From Herbiconiux oxytropis (GTDB taxonomy: Bacteria; Actinomycetota; Actinomycetes; Actinomycetales; Microbacteriaceae): 64,000 nt of DNA. Location of the stretch: positions 55,169 through 119,168 of the forward strand of contig NZ_JANLCK010000010.1 of NCBI RefSeq assembly GCF_024979315.1, given 5' to 3'. The notes beneath the pieces were generated by a model. The model was not told the DNA's origin, did not search any database, and saw only the letters and a program-made list of their open reading frames with translations. This document shows, piece by piece, positions 16,539-25,425 of the stretch. Position 1 is the stretch's first letter. Each line of letters begins with the position of its first letter. The position numbers and the translations under genes were made by a program.

Positions 16539-17852
16539 TCAGTACTCCAGCAGCAGGTCGGTGAGTACGTCAGTGCCAAACGATAGCGCCTCGAGCGGCA
16601 CCCGCTCGTCGACGCCGTGGAACATCGCCGGGAAGTCGAGGGCTGCCGGCAGCTGCAGCGGGGCGAAGCCGAAGCCCCGGATGCCGAGGAGGCTGAGCGC
16701 CTTGTTGTCGGTTCCGCCCGAGAGCAGGTAGGGCAGCACCTCGGCGCCCGGATCGTGCTTCTGCAGCGACCCGACCATGGCGTCGACGAGCGCGCCGTCG
16801 AAGGTCGTCTCGAGACCGATGTCCCGGTGGGTGATCGAGATCTCGATGTCGTCGCCCACGATCGAGCGGATCTCTGCGAGCACCGCCTCCTCGTGCCCTG
16901 GCAGCACGCGCACGTCGATCATGGCCTCGGCGAAATCCGGGATGACGTTGTGCTTGTAGCCGGCGGTGAGTCCTGTGGGGTTCGCGGTGGTGCGCAGCGT
17001 CGCCGAGATGAAACGCGAGGCCGTGCCGGTGGCGATCGCGATCTCGTCGGGGCTCTGCTGCTGCGGGTCGTGACCGAGGATCGCCGCGACCCGGTCGAGC
17101 AGCTGGCTCGTGGTGGCGGTGAGGTGCACGGGCCACTCGCGGCTGCCGATCGCCGCGACGGCCCGCGCGAGCCGGGTGACGGCGTTGTCGGTGTTGATCT
17201 GCGAGCCGTGGCCCGCGGTGCCCCGCGCGGCGAGCTTGATCCAGAGGATCGCCTTCTCCCCCGTCTGCACGAGGTAGGCGCGCTTGCCGTCGAGGTCGAT
17301 GGAGTAGCCGCCCACCTCGCTGATGGCCTCCGAGGCGCCCTCGAAGAGCTCCGGGTGCTCGCGCACGAGGTAGCCGGAGCCGAGCACTCCCCCGGCCTCC
17401 TCGTCGGCGAAGAACGCCACCACGAGGTCGCGCGCCGGCTGACGCCCGCTGCCCAGGATGCGATCGAGGGCCGAGATGATCATGGCGTCCATGTTCTTCA
17501 TGTCGACGGCGCCGCGCCCCCACAGCATGCCGTCCTTCACGACGCCCTCGAACGGATCGACCGACCAGTCGGCGGCGATGGCCGGCACCACGTCGGTGTG
17601 GCCGTGCACGACGAGTGCGGGCTTCGACGGATCGCGCCCGGGGATGCGCGTGACGATGCTCGTGCGCCGTGGCTCCGAGTCGAACGACTGCACCGTGAGG
17701 CCGAGCCGTTCCAGGTGCGCCGCGAGGTACTCCGCGGCCTCGGTCTCGCCGTTCGACCGGCCCTCGCCGAAGTTCGACGTGTCGAAGCGGATGAGGTCGC
17801 GGGCGATGCGTGCGGTGAGGTCGAGCTCGTCGTTCCCAGGCGTTGGCGTCAT
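16539..17852 (-). CDS. M20/M25/M40-family metallopeptidase
   Basis: This 437-residue di-zinc amidohydrolase or exopeptidase has the M20 metal-site motifs in order: HGHTDVVP (first His/Asp), GRGAVDMK (bridging Asp) and ADEEAGG (catalytic Glu pair), then a dimerisation lid domain and the final FHGVDERVP His motif. Substrates in this subgroup are small peptides or acylated amino acids; it resembles dipeptidases annotated as M20/M25/M40. I used ATG 17852. The frame stays open into the tRNA-Leu gene on the other strand, where it yields a spurious SEGGLEPPRPI extension that is not coding. Confidence 0.9.
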   Translation of the reverse strand: MTPTPGNDELDLTARIARDLIRFDTSNFGEGRSNGETEAAEYLAAHLERLGLTVQSFDSEPRRTSIVTRIPGRDPSKPALVVHGHTDVVPAIAADWSVDPFEGVVKDGMLWGRGAVDMKNMDAMIISALDRILGSGRQPARDLVVAFFADEEAGGVLGSGYLVREHPELFEGASEAISEVGGYSIDLDGKRAYLVQTGEKAILWIKLAARGTAGHGSQINTDNAVTRLARAVAAIGSREWPVHLTATTSQLLDRVAAILGHDPQQQSPDEIAIATGTASRFISATLRTTANPTGLTAGYKHNVIPDFAEAMIDVRVLPGHEEAVLAEIRSIVGDDIEISITHRDIGLETTFDGALVDAMVGSLQKHDPGAEVLPYLLSGGTDNKALSLLGIRGFGFAPLQLPAALDFPAMFHGVDERVPLEALSFGTDVLTDLLLEY

Positions 17853-17891
17853 GCCGACCACGCTACCCGGCCGCTCGGTGCGGAAGTGGAT

Positions 17892-17918
17892 TTGCGGCCT
17901 CCGGATCCGTGCTATCGT
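17892..17918 (+). promoter_or_regulatory. candidate tRNA-Leu promoter
   Basis: TTGCGG at 17892-17897 and TATCGT at 17913-17918 resemble -35 and -10 boxes. The 15-base spacing is short (16 if TTTGCG is used). The -10 ends 40 bases before the mature tRNA, a plausible 5' leader length. Confidence 0.4.
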
Positions 17919-17958
17919 CTTCTCTTGGCTGGTCGAGCGATCGAACGGCGAGACACTC

Positions 17959-18043
17959 GTCCGGGTGGCGGAAATGGCAGACGCGCTAGCTTGAGGTGCT
18001 AGTGCCCGTATAGGGCGTGGGGGTTCAAGTCCCCCCTCGGACA
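17959..18043 (+). tRNA. tRNA-Leu (anticodon GAG)
   Basis: This is an 85-base class II tRNA. The acceptor arms GTCCGGG and CTCGGAC pair with one G-T, and the discriminator is A. The anticodon stem CTAGC/GCTAG encloses the loop TTGAGGT, giving anticodon GAG (reads CTC/CTT). A long variable arm and the GGTTCAAGTCC T loop follow. The 3' CCA is not encoded. A strong terminator lies 18 bases downstream. Confidence 0.96.
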
Positions 18044-18061
18044 CACTGGTTGAGACAGTAC

Positions 18062-18089
18062 GAAGGCCCGGTCGGAAGACCGGGCCTTC
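18062..18089 (+). terminator. terminator of tRNA-Leu
   Basis: A perfect 12-bp stem (GAAGGCCCGGTC with its complement) closes a GGAA tetraloop. It directly follows the tRNA. The tail is only weakly T-rich, as is common in high-GC actinobacteria. Confidence 0.8.
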
Positions 18090-18162
18090 TGTCGTCTGTG
18101 CCTATATAAATGCTGCCGGACTTCCCCTACGCTCGAAGAAAACAGCGAAAGGACTCACTCCC

Positions 18163-18663
18163 ATGGCAGATCTCATCGTCATCGCCTTCGACACCGAGAA
18201 AGATGCGGAGGGCGCCTACGAGAAGGTCCAGGAGCTCAACGGCGACCTCATCGTGCAGCTCTCCGGTCTCGCCCTCGTGAAGGTCGACGAAGACGGCAAG
18301 ACCCACGTCGAGAACCCCGGAGGCGTCGGCAACATCGGCCTGGGAGCAGCGGGCGGAGCCATGTTCGGCACGCTCATCGGCATCCTCTTCTTCGTGCCGT
18401 TCGTCGGCCTCGTCTTCGGCGGCCTGATGGGCGCGCTGTTCGCCGGAATCGACAAGACCGGCCTCAACAGCGAGTTCCGCTCGCAGGTCAAGGACCAGGT
18501 CAAGGCCGGCAAGTCGGCCGTCGTCATCTACACGACCAAGATCACCGAGGACAAGTTCGCCGCGGCGCTCGCGCCTTTCAACGGCACCGTCATCAAGACC
18601 TCGCTCTCCGAGGAGGACGAGAAGGCACTCATCCACGACCTGTCCGACCAGGCCAAGGCCTGA
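18163..18663 (+). CDS. DUF1269 family membrane-associated protein
   Basis: This 166-residue protein has an N-terminal alpha/beta domain (about 1-55), a Gly-rich hydrophobic hairpin (about 60-105) that could insert in a membrane, and a C-terminal alpha/beta half ending in acidic helices. This matches DUF1269, a widespread family of unknown role sometimes tied to stress. The ATG follows GAAAGGA. It has its own leader after the tRNA terminator; TATATAAA near 18102-18109 may be part of a promoter. The oxidoreductase gene follows after 33 bases on the same strand. Confidence 0.82.
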   Translation: MADLIVIAFDTEKDAEGAYEKVQELNGDLIVQLSGLALVKVDEDGKTHVENPGGVGNIGLGAAGGAMFGTLIGILFFVPFVGLVFGGLMGALFAGIDKTGLNSEFRSQVKDQVKAGKSAVVIYTTKITEDKFAAALAPFNGTVIKTSLSEEDEKALIHDLSDQAKA

Positions 18664-18696
18664 TCCAGACCGTCCGAGCCACCTGAGGAGAGCACC

Positions 18697-19299
18697 ATGG
18701 GAGTCATCACGCCGGGATTCTTCGGCCGCGCACGCGAGGCCGACCCCAAGCTGCCACCGGGGCAGTACGAGACGAAGGACTTCCCAGTGCTCTCCGCAGG
18801 GCCCACCCCGAACATCCACCCCGGTGAGTGGTCGTTCTCCATCACGAACGAGTCTGGCGACGTGAAGCGCTGGTCGTGGGAGGAGTTCCGCGCCCTCCCC
18901 GTCGAGACCGTCGACACCGACATCCACTGCGTCACGCGCTGGTCGAAGTTCGACACCACCTGGCGCGGGGTCTCGCTCGACACCCTCTTCGAAGACGTCG
19001 AGACGGATGCGGGCTACACCATGGCCCACTCCTACGGCGGCTACACCACCAACGTGCCGCTCGAGGACCTGCTCGACGGCAAGGCGTGGGTGGCGTTCGA
19101 GTTCGGCGGCGAGCCGCTCGATCCCGAGCACGGCGGCCCCGCTCGGCTGCTCGTGCCGCACCTCTACTTCTGGAAGAGCGCGAAGTGGGTCACCGCACTC
19201 ACCCTCCACGACACCGACGAGCTCGGCTTCTGGGAGGTCAACGGCTACCACGCCTACGGCGACCCGTGGAAAGAGGAGCGCTACTCGTACGATGGGTGA
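18697..19299 (+). CDS. sulfite oxidase-like molybdopterin oxidoreductase
   Basis: This 200-residue protein matches the molybdopterin-binding domain of the sulfite oxidase/YedY family (COG2041). The likely molybdenum-ligating cysteine is in DIHCVTRWS (about residue 76), and the downstream GGYTTNVPL and LLVPHLYFWKSAKWV blocks are typical. It has no twin-arginine signal and no heme or dimerisation domain, so it should be cytoplasmic and get electrons from a partner. That partner is probably the flavin reductase whose GTG starts at the very next base. The physiological substrate is unknown; methionine sulfoxide or other S- or N-oxides are possible by analogy to MsrP. Confidence 0.88.
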   Translation: MGVITPGFFGRAREADPKLPPGQYETKDFPVLSAGPTPNIHPGEWSFSITNESGDVKRWSWEEFRALPVETVDTDIHCVTRWSKFDTTWRGVSLDTLFEDVETDAGYTMAHSYGGYTTNVPLEDLLDGKAWVAFEFGGEPLDPEHGGPARLLVPHLYFWKSAKWVTALTLHDTDELGFWEVNGYHAYGDPWKEERYSYDG

Positions 19300-20022
19300 G
19301 TGAAGTGGAGCATCGCCGAGGTCGTCGGCATCCGTGAAGAGACCCCGACCGCGCGCACGCTGATGCTCCGCATCCCGGATTGGCCGGGTGCGCTCGCAGG
19401 CCAGCACATCGACATCCGCCTCACGGCGCCCGACGGCTACCAGGCCGCCCGCTCCTACTCGCTCTCCTCGGCCGCAGGCGATCCGGTCGTCTCCGTGAGC
19501 GTCGAGCTCATGCCCGACGGGGAGGTCTCCCCCTATCTCGTGCGCGGCGTCTCGGTGGGCGATCAGCTCGAGGTGATCGGCCCGCTCGGCGGCTGGTTCG
19601 TCTGGCGTCCCACCACTCAGCCCGAGCCGCTCCGGTTGATCGGCGGCGGTTCCGGCATCGCACCCCTCATGTCCATCCTGCGCACCCACGCCGAGGCCGC
19701 GAGCACGGCTCCGGTGCACCTGCTCTACTCCGTGCGCTCCCCCGAGTTCGTCTACTACCGCGACGAGCTCGCCGAGCTCGCCGCCGCCACGGCTGCGCGT
19801 GTCGACATCCAGTACACCCGCCGAGCCCCCGAGGGCTGGGAGGGCACCCTCGGCCGCATCGACGCCGCCCGGGTCACCGCCTGGGCCGAGGGCTCCGAGG
19901 GCTCGGTCGGCGCCGCCACCTACATCTGTGGTCCCACGCCCTTCGTGGAGCTCGCGTCGAACGCACTCGTGGCGGCGGGGGCCGACCCCACGACGGTGCG
20001 CACCGAGCGCTTCGGCGGCTAG
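19300..20022 (+). CDS. FAD-dependent ferredoxin-reductase-like protein
   Basis: This 240-residue flavoprotein of the ferredoxin-NADP reductase fold has the FAD-binding RSYSLSS motif (near 51-57) and a NAD(P)-binding domain beginning GGGSGIAPL. It ends without the [2Fe-2S] domain that many homologues carry at the C-terminus. Its GTG abuts the TGA of the molybdopterin oxidoreductase gene, so the pair is co-translated and probably forms a two-component system: NAD(P)H to FAD to molybdenum centre. Direction of electron flow and substrate are inferred, not shown. Confidence 0.88.
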   Translation: MKWSIAEVVGIREETPTARTLMLRIPDWPGALAGQHIDIRLTAPDGYQAARSYSLSSAAGDPVVSVSVELMPDGEVSPYLVRGVSVGDQLEVIGPLGGWFVWRPTTQPEPLRLIGGGSGIAPLMSILRTHAEAASTAPVHLLYSVRSPEFVYYRDELAELAAATAARVDIQYTRRAPEGWEGTLGRIDAARVTAWAEGSEGSVGAATYICGPTPFVELASNALVAAGADPTTVRTERFGG

Positions 20023-20112
20023 CTGATGGTTCACGTCGTCGAAGAAAGCCCGCCACCGCCCCTGAAGTGATGAATTCTCGAGTATGGTCGAATCGACCGA
20101 CTGGAGGAGATC

Positions 20113-21168
20113 ATGAAGATCAATGGACTCGTGGGTGCGATCATCGCTGTGGCGTTGGCATCAGGCGCGGTGCCCGGGGGCGCGGCGGCCCAACCCGTGG
20201 AACCCGCTGAGCGATCCAGAGCGAGGCTGTGCCCGATCACGGAGCTGATTCCACCGACGGTGGAACGTCTCGGCGGGGCCGATCGCGTCGGGGTGGCGAT
20301 CCGGGCATCGCAGGAGGCCTTCCCCGGTGGTGCAGACGTCGTCTACCTCGCTTCGGGCTCGACCTTCTCCGATGCGCTCGCGGGCTCCGCAGCAGCCGGC
20401 TTCGACGGAGGGCCGATCCTCCTGGTACCCAGGGATTCTGTGCCTCAAGGCGTTCTGGACGAGATGGTGCGACTGTCGCCTGGCAAAATCGTCATCCTGG
20501 GCGGCACGGCTTCGATCTCTGCCGAACTCGAGCGGTCGCTCGACTACCTGCCTGCCGCCGTCGAGCGGGTGGCGGGTGACGACCGCTACGAGGTCGCCGC
20601 ATCTCTGGCCCGGCTCACCTTCGGCACCAGCAGCGAGATCCTCTACGTGGCCTCCGGTCAGACGTTCCCGGATGCGCTCTCCGCCAGCGCGGCGGCGGGT
20701 TCTTGGCACGTTCCGGTTCTGCTCACCGCCAAAGACGGAGTACCGGAGCCCGTGCTCGGACTGCTTCGTGAAGAGACGATGCTCGACGAGATCATCGTCG
20801 TCGGGGGGCCATCGACGATCAGTGAGGCCGTGGTCGAACAACTCGGGCGGTTCGGCCACGTCACACGGATAGGAGGGGCGGACCGCTACGAGGTGTCGGC
20901 CACGACCTCTGAGAAGACGTTCTGCAACGACACGACCACCGTGTTCGTGGCATCCGGCCGCGTCTTTCCCGACGCACTCTCCGGTTCTGCAGCCGCGATC
21001 GCGATGGACGCTCCCGTGCTGCTCGTCACGCCGGACAGCATCCCAACCTCGGTGCTCGCGGAACTCGACCGCCTGAACCCCCAGCAGGTCAAGGTCCTCG
21101 GAGGCCCGGCCACCGTCTCGGACTCCGTCGTCGTCGAGCTGTGGGAGCACGTCACCGCCCCCCGCTGA
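20113..21168 (+). CDS. secreted cell-wall-binding repeat 2 (CWB2) protein
   Basis: This 351-residue protein has a signal peptide cleaved near AAA-QP (residue 27), then three CWB2 modules at about 55-150, 150-250 and 250-350. Each starts with a G(A/D)DRYEV-like block and contains VASGxxFPDALS and a VLGGPxT(I/V)S block. CWB2 modules anchor proteins to wall polymers in clostridia and actinobacteria. There is no catalytic domain, so the protein consists only of wall-binding modules. It has a strong GGAGGAG ribosome-binding site. It converges on the peptide transporter gene 30 bases away. Its role is unknown. Confidence 0.88.
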   Translation: MKINGLVGAIIAVALASGAVPGGAAAQPVEPAERSRARLCPITELIPPTVERLGGADRVGVAIRASQEAFPGGADVVYLASGSTFSDALAGSAAAGFDGGPILLVPRDSVPQGVLDEMVRLSPGKIVILGGTASISAELERSLDYLPAAVERVAGDDRYEVAASLARLTFGTSSEILYVASGQTFPDALSASAAAGSWHVPVLLTAKDGVPEPVLGLLREETMLDEIIVVGGPSTISEAVVEQLGRFGHVTRIGGADRYEVSATTSEKTFCNDTTTVFVASGRVFPDALSGSAAAIAMDAPVLLVTPDSIPTSVLAELDRLNPQQVKVLGGPATVSDSVVVELWEHVTAPR

Positions 21169-21198
21169 CGGGCCGACAGTTCGGCGAGGTCCGGGGCG

Positions 21199-22653
21199 CT
21201 ACCGCACGCCGCTCATCATCTTGCGCACCCACGGAGTGAGGGCGATGAGCACGCCGCCCACCGCGATGGCCACGAATCCCGAGATGCCGAAGTAGGGCGG
21301 TTCGTTCTTCTCGTCGTAGAAGCCGGCCAGGATGCCCGAGATGGCCGTGCCGAGCGCGATGGAGAGGAAGAACAGGGCCACCATCTGCGTCTGGAACACC
21401 CGCGGTGCGAGCTTGGTCGAGAGCGACAGGCCGACCGGTGAGAGCAGCAGCTCGGCGATCGTGAAGACGAACAGGATGCCCACGAGGGCGATCAGGGGCG
21501 TTCCGTGCTCGCCGGTGCCGGAGAACGGGATGAACAGCAGGAACGCGAGCCCCATCACGATCGCCGCTGCAGCGAACTTGTACGGGGTGGCCGGCTGCTT
21601 CGCGCCCCACTTCGTCCAGATCGCGGCGAAGACTCCCGAGAGGATGATGATGAAGATCGGGTTGATCGACTGGACCCACGCCACCGGCATGGTCCAGCCG
21701 AACAGGTCGAGGTTCAGTCGGTCGTTCGCGTAGATGGTCACGACGGTGAACTGCTGCTGGTAGAGCGACCAGAACGCCACGCTCGTGATGAACATCGGGA
21801 TGAACGAGATCACCCGGCGCCGCTCGACCGCGCTGAGCCGCGAGCTCGACAGGATGACGGCGAAGAGCGCGATCGCCGCCAGCAGGGTCACGATCGCCAC
21901 GGCATCCGCCGAGTTGTCGGCGGTGAGGATGCCGGTGAGGATCAGGACGAGCACGACCACGATGCCGGCCACGGCGATGAGCGCCATCTGCAGCCGGCGG
22001 CGGCCAGGCAGCGGATTCGGCACCGTCTTCGAGGCGGCGGGCAGCGACCGCCGGCCGAACGAGTACTGCACGAGGCCGATGGCCATGCCGAGGGCCGCGA
22101 GGCCGAATCCCCAGTGGAAGCCCGCCGAGGTCTGCAGCAGTCCGGTCAGGAGCGGCCCGAGGAACGCGCCGAGGTTGATGCCGAGGTAGAAGAGGGAGAA
22201 CCCGGCGTCGCGCCGGATGTCCTGCTCGCTGTAGAGCGTGCCGACCACGCTCGTGGCGTTGGCCTTCACTCCCCCGGAGCCGAGCGCTATCAGCACGAGC
22301 CCCGCCCCCAGTCCCGCGAAGCCCGGCAGGAGCGACAGCGCGATGTGCCCGGCCATCACGACGATGGCGCTGAAGAACAGGGTGCGCTCGGCGCCGGCGA
22401 GGCGGTCGGCGATCCAGGCGCCGAGGATGGTCGCGAGGTAGACCGCGCCGCCGTAGGCACCGATGATGCTCACGGCCGTGGGCTTCGGGATGCCGAGGCC
22501 GCCCTCGGTGGTGTTGTAGAACATGTAGAGCAGCAGGATGCCCTGCATGCCGTAGAACGAGAACCGCTCCCACATCTCCACGCCGAACACGTGCACCAGC
22601 GAGAAGGGCTGACCGAAGAAGGTGCGTTCCTTCGTGGTCTCAGTCGTCGTCAT
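21199..22653 (-). CDS. POT-family proton-coupled di/tripeptide transporter
   Basis: This 484-residue transporter has about 14 hydrophobic helices and the POT/PTR2 signature EMWERFSFYGMQG in the first helix (residues about 27-39), where the Glu-x-x-Glu-Arg set couples protons to peptide uptake. It closely resembles DtpT/DtpA-type bacterial permeases. It is monocistronic on the minus strand, between the CWB2 gene and a helicase gene. Substrate range beyond small peptides cannot be told from sequence. Confidence 0.93.
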   Translation of the reverse strand: MTTTETTKERTFFGQPFSLVHVFGVEMWERFSFYGMQGILLLYMFYNTTEGGLGIPKPTAVSIIGAYGGAVYLATILGAWIADRLAGAERTLFFSAIVVMAGHIALSLLPGFAGLGAGLVLIALGSGGVKANATSVVGTLYSEQDIRRDAGFSLFYLGINLGAFLGPLLTGLLQTSAGFHWGFGLAALGMAIGLVQYSFGRRSLPAASKTVPNPLPGRRRLQMALIAVAGIVVVLVLILTGILTADNSADAVAIVTLLAAIALFAVILSSSRLSAVERRRVISFIPMFITSVAFWSLYQQQFTVVTIYANDRLNLDLFGWTMPVAWVQSINPIFIIILSGVFAAIWTKWGAKQPATPYKFAAAAIVMGLAFLLFIPFSGTGEHGTPLIALVGILFVFTIAELLLSPVGLSLSTKLAPRVFQTQMVALFFLSIALGTAISGILAGFYDEKNEPPYFGISGFVAIAVGGVLIALTPWVRKMMSGVR

Positions 22654-22714
22654 TCCGACATAGTGGCACGCCGCCTCCGCTTCGCGGTGCGCGACGCTAC
22701 CCCACCTTCGGGGC

Positions 22715-24532
22715 TCAGCGTCCGGCGGCGCTCATCCACTTGCGCACCGTGACGATGCGCGACTGCAGCTGGGTGACACTCGCCTGCGCCACGGCCGGCC
22801 CGCCGCAGATGCGCCGGAGCTCGGCGTGGATGAGCCCGTGCGGCTCGTTCGAGGTCTTCGACCAGATGCCCACGAGCGAGTTGAGCAGGCTCCGCTGCTC
22901 CTTGAGCGTGCGGTAGAGCGGCGCGGGCACGCCGCCCTGGTCGGGAGTGTCGGGCTTCGGCGCGGTCTTGGCGTGCTTCTGCTGCCTGGCCTGCCGGTGC
23001 TGCAGCAGATCCTTCACCTGCTCGGGCTCGAGGAGCCCGGGCAGGCCCAGGAAGTCGAGCTCCTCTTCGCTGCCCACCACGGCTTGGAAGCCGAACTCGC
23101 CACCGTCGTAGACCACGCGGTCGAAGGTGGCCTCCGAGCCGATCGCCTGGAAGCTGAACTCCTCCAGCAGGCTCTCCGACGCCTTCTCCTCGCGGTTGGC
23201 GGCGGCCACCATGGCGTCTTCGGGGTTGTAGAAGTCGCCCTCGGGATTCGAGCCGTCGTCGCGCTTGTCGAGCGCGTGATCGCGCTCGAGCTCCAGCTTC
23301 TCGGCCAGTGCCATGAGCGAGGGCACGTTCGGCAGGAACACCGATGCGGTCTCGCCGCGGCGCCTGGCCCGCACGAAGCGGCCGATCGCCTGGGCGAAGA
23401 ACAGGGGCGTCGAGGCGCTCGTGGCGTAGACGCCCACGGCGAGCCGCGGCACGTCGACGCCCTCCGACACCATGCGCACCGCCACCATCCAGCGCGTCGT
23501 GCCCTTCGAATACTGCTCGATGCGGTCCGAGGCCTCCTTCTCGTCCGAGAGCACCACGGTCACGCTCTCGCTCGTGATCGACTCCAGGATGGCGGCGTAC
23601 GCGCGCGCGACGGTCTGGTCGGTGGCGATGACGAGGCCGCCTGCATCCGGGATCGCCTGCCGCACCTCGGAGAGCCGCTTGTCGGCGGCGCCGAGCACCT
23701 GCGGGATCCAGTCGCCCGCCGGGTCGAGCGCCGTGCGCCAGGCCTGGGAGGTGATGTCCTTCGTGTTGCCCTCGCCGAGACGGGCCTCCATCTCGTCGCC
23801 CACCTTGGTGCGCCAACGCATGTGGCCGGCGTAGACCATGAAGAGCACGGGCCGCACGACGCCGTCCTTCAGCGCACGCCCGTAGCCGTAGCTGTAGTCG
23901 CTTCGGGAGACCCGGATGCCGTGCTCGTCCGGTGCGTACTCCACGAACGGGATCGGCGAGGTGTCCGAGCGGAACGGCGTCCCGGTGAGCGAGAGCCGGC
24001 GGGCGGCCGGCTCGAACGCCTCCCGCACCGCGTCGCCCCAGCTGAGCGCGTCGCCGCCGTGGTGCACCTCGTCGAGGATGACGAGGGTCTGGGCGCCCTC
24101 GGTGAGCTCGCGGTGCAGGGAGGGCCGGGCGGCCACCTGCGCGTAGGTGAGCGCCACGCCGTGGAAGTGCCGGCCGAAGCGCGACTCGCTGTTCTTGAAG
24201 CCGGGGTTCAGGCGCACGCCCGCCCGGTCGGCGGCATCGGCCCACTGCCGCTTGAGGTGCTCGGTGGGCGCCACCACGATCACGCGGTCGACGGTGCGGC
24301 GGCGCAGGAGCTCCGAGGCGAGGCGCAGGGCGAAGGTGGTCTTGCCCGCGCCCGGTGTGGCGGCGGCGAGGAAGTCGCGGGGCTCCCGCTCGAAGTAGGC
24401 CGTGAGCGCCTCCTCCTGCCACGCCCGCAGCCGGCCCGCGGTGCCCCACGGAGCACGGGCGGGGAACGACGGTGACAGGTGACCCGCTGCACTCGTTCCG
24501 GGAGCCGGTTCGAAGAGGGGGAGATTGGTCAC
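22715..24532 (-). CDS. DEAD/DEAH-box helicase (SF2)
   Basis: This 605-residue superfamily 2 enzyme has Walker A TPGAGKTT (about 59-66), motif Ia VVAPTEHLKRQW, DEVHHGGDA (motif II), SLTGTPFR (motif III) and QAIGRFVRARRR (motif VI). The layout resembles restriction type III subunit/UvrB-like helicases often annotated simply as DEAD/DEAH helicases in actinobacteria. Beyond about 470 the tail is Gln/Lys-rich and then helical. No methylase or nuclease gene is nearby, so a restriction role is unsupported; DNA repair is a fair guess. It starts at GTG 24532, divergent from the SGNH gene. Confidence 0.9.
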   Translation of the reverse strand: MTNLPLFEPAPGTSAAGHLSPSFPARAPWGTAGRLRAWQEEALTAYFEREPRDFLAAATPGAGKTTFALRLASELLRRRTVDRVIVVAPTEHLKRQWADAADRAGVRLNPGFKNSESRFGRHFHGVALTYAQVAARPSLHRELTEGAQTLVILDEVHHGGDALSWGDAVREAFEPAARRLSLTGTPFRSDTSPIPFVEYAPDEHGIRVSRSDYSYGYGRALKDGVVRPVLFMVYAGHMRWRTKVGDEMEARLGEGNTKDITSQAWRTALDPAGDWIPQVLGAADKRLSEVRQAIPDAGGLVIATDQTVARAYAAILESITSESVTVVLSDEKEASDRIEQYSKGTTRWMVAVRMVSEGVDVPRLAVGVYATSASTPLFFAQAIGRFVRARRRGETASVFLPNVPSLMALAEKLELERDHALDKRDDGSNPEGDFYNPEDAMVAAANREEKASESLLEEFSFQAIGSEATFDRVVYDGGEFGFQAVVGSEEELDFLGLPGLLEPEQVKDLLQHRQARQQKHAKTAPKPDTPDQGGVPAPLYRTLKEQRSLLNSLVGIWSKTSNEPHGLIHAELRRICGGPAVAQASVTQLQSRIVTVRKWMSAAGR

Positions 24533-24603
24533 GATGTTCGAGGATACCCCGCACGGGTGACACGGGCTTACCCTGGAAGGCGTTCGGAAAGGAGCATCCG
24601 CTG

Positions 24604-25392
24604 ATGACCCAGCCCCATCCCTGGCGTCGCTACGTCGCCCTCGGAGACTCGTTCACGGAGGGCATCGGAGACCCCGAGCCCGAGAGCCCGGGCGGCTACC
24701 GCGGCTGGGCCGACCGCGTGGCCGAGACGCTCGCCGTCACGGCCGACGGCGAGTTCTCCTACGCGAACCTCGCCATCCGCGGCCGACTGCTGCAGCAGAT
24801 CCTCGACGAGCAGGTCGAGCCCGCCCTCGAGCTGAAGCCCGACCTGATCACGATCTCGGCGGGCGGCAACGACGTCATCCGCCCTGGCACCGATCCGGAT
24901 GACATCGCGGCGCGCTTCGAGGTCGGCATCCGGCGGCTGCGCCGGGACGACGCGACCGTCGTGATCTTCACGGGGGTCGACACGAACTTCACGCCGGTGT
25001 TCCGGAGCATCCGCGGCAAGGTGGCGATCTTCAACGAGCACCTCCGCGTGATCGCCGACCGCTACGACTGCGTGGTGGCCGACCAGTGGGGTCTGAAGGA
25101 GATCCAGGACACCCGGCTGTGGTCGCCCGACCGCCTGCACCTCAACGCGAAGGGGCATCACGAGGTCGCGCGGCTCGTGCTGCGCTCGCTCAACGTCGAC
25201 AACGACCTGCAGCCGGGCGAGCCCGAGCCGCTCCCCCGCACGAGCTGGCGTCATGCGCGCAGCGAAGACCTGGTCTGGGCGCGCATGCACTTCGTGCCCT
25301 GGGTGCTGCGGCGCATCACACACCGCTCGAGCGGCGACAACGTGCTGCCGAAGCGGCCTTTGGCCGAGCCGATCTTCGTGCCCAAGGACTGA
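24604..25392 (+). CDS. SGNH/GDSL-family hydrolase
   Basis: This 262-residue esterase or lipase of the SGNH fold has block I GDSFTEG with nucleophile S16, block III GGND (N89) and block V DRLH (D176, H179), a complete set. There is no signal peptide, so it acts in the cytoplasm. The C-terminal 50 residues are an extra basic/Trp-rich tail. I used ATG 24604 behind AAAGGAG; the frame stays open upstream as the shadow of the divergent helicase. The substrate is unknown. Confidence 0.9.
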   Translation: MTQPHPWRRYVALGDSFTEGIGDPEPESPGGYRGWADRVAETLAVTADGEFSYANLAIRGRLLQQILDEQVEPALELKPDLITISAGGNDVIRPGTDPDDIAARFEVGIRRLRRDDATVVIFTGVDTNFTPVFRSIRGKVAIFNEHLRVIADRYDCVVADQWGLKEIQDTRLWSPDRLHLNAKGHHEVARLVLRSLNVDNDLQPGEPEPLPRTSWRHARSEDLVWARMHFVPWVLRRITHRSSGDNVLPKRPLAEPIFVPKD

Positions 25393-25425
25393 GGGGCGGG
25401 CGGTGGCCGGCGGGCGCTCGGGGTC

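Noticed and set aside
17853..18044. N-terminal extension of the M20 peptidase reading SEGGLEPPRPI
   Set aside because: It is antisense to the tRNA-Leu gene; this peptide is a well-known artefact of such overlap.
18127..20034. Long minus-strand open frame (635 codons)
   Set aside because: It is the shadow of three clear plus-strand genes and has low-complexity Asp/Glu/Arg/Gly composition.
22715..24532. Helicase as part of a restriction or defence system
   Set aside because: No methylase, nuclease or other defence gene is next to it.
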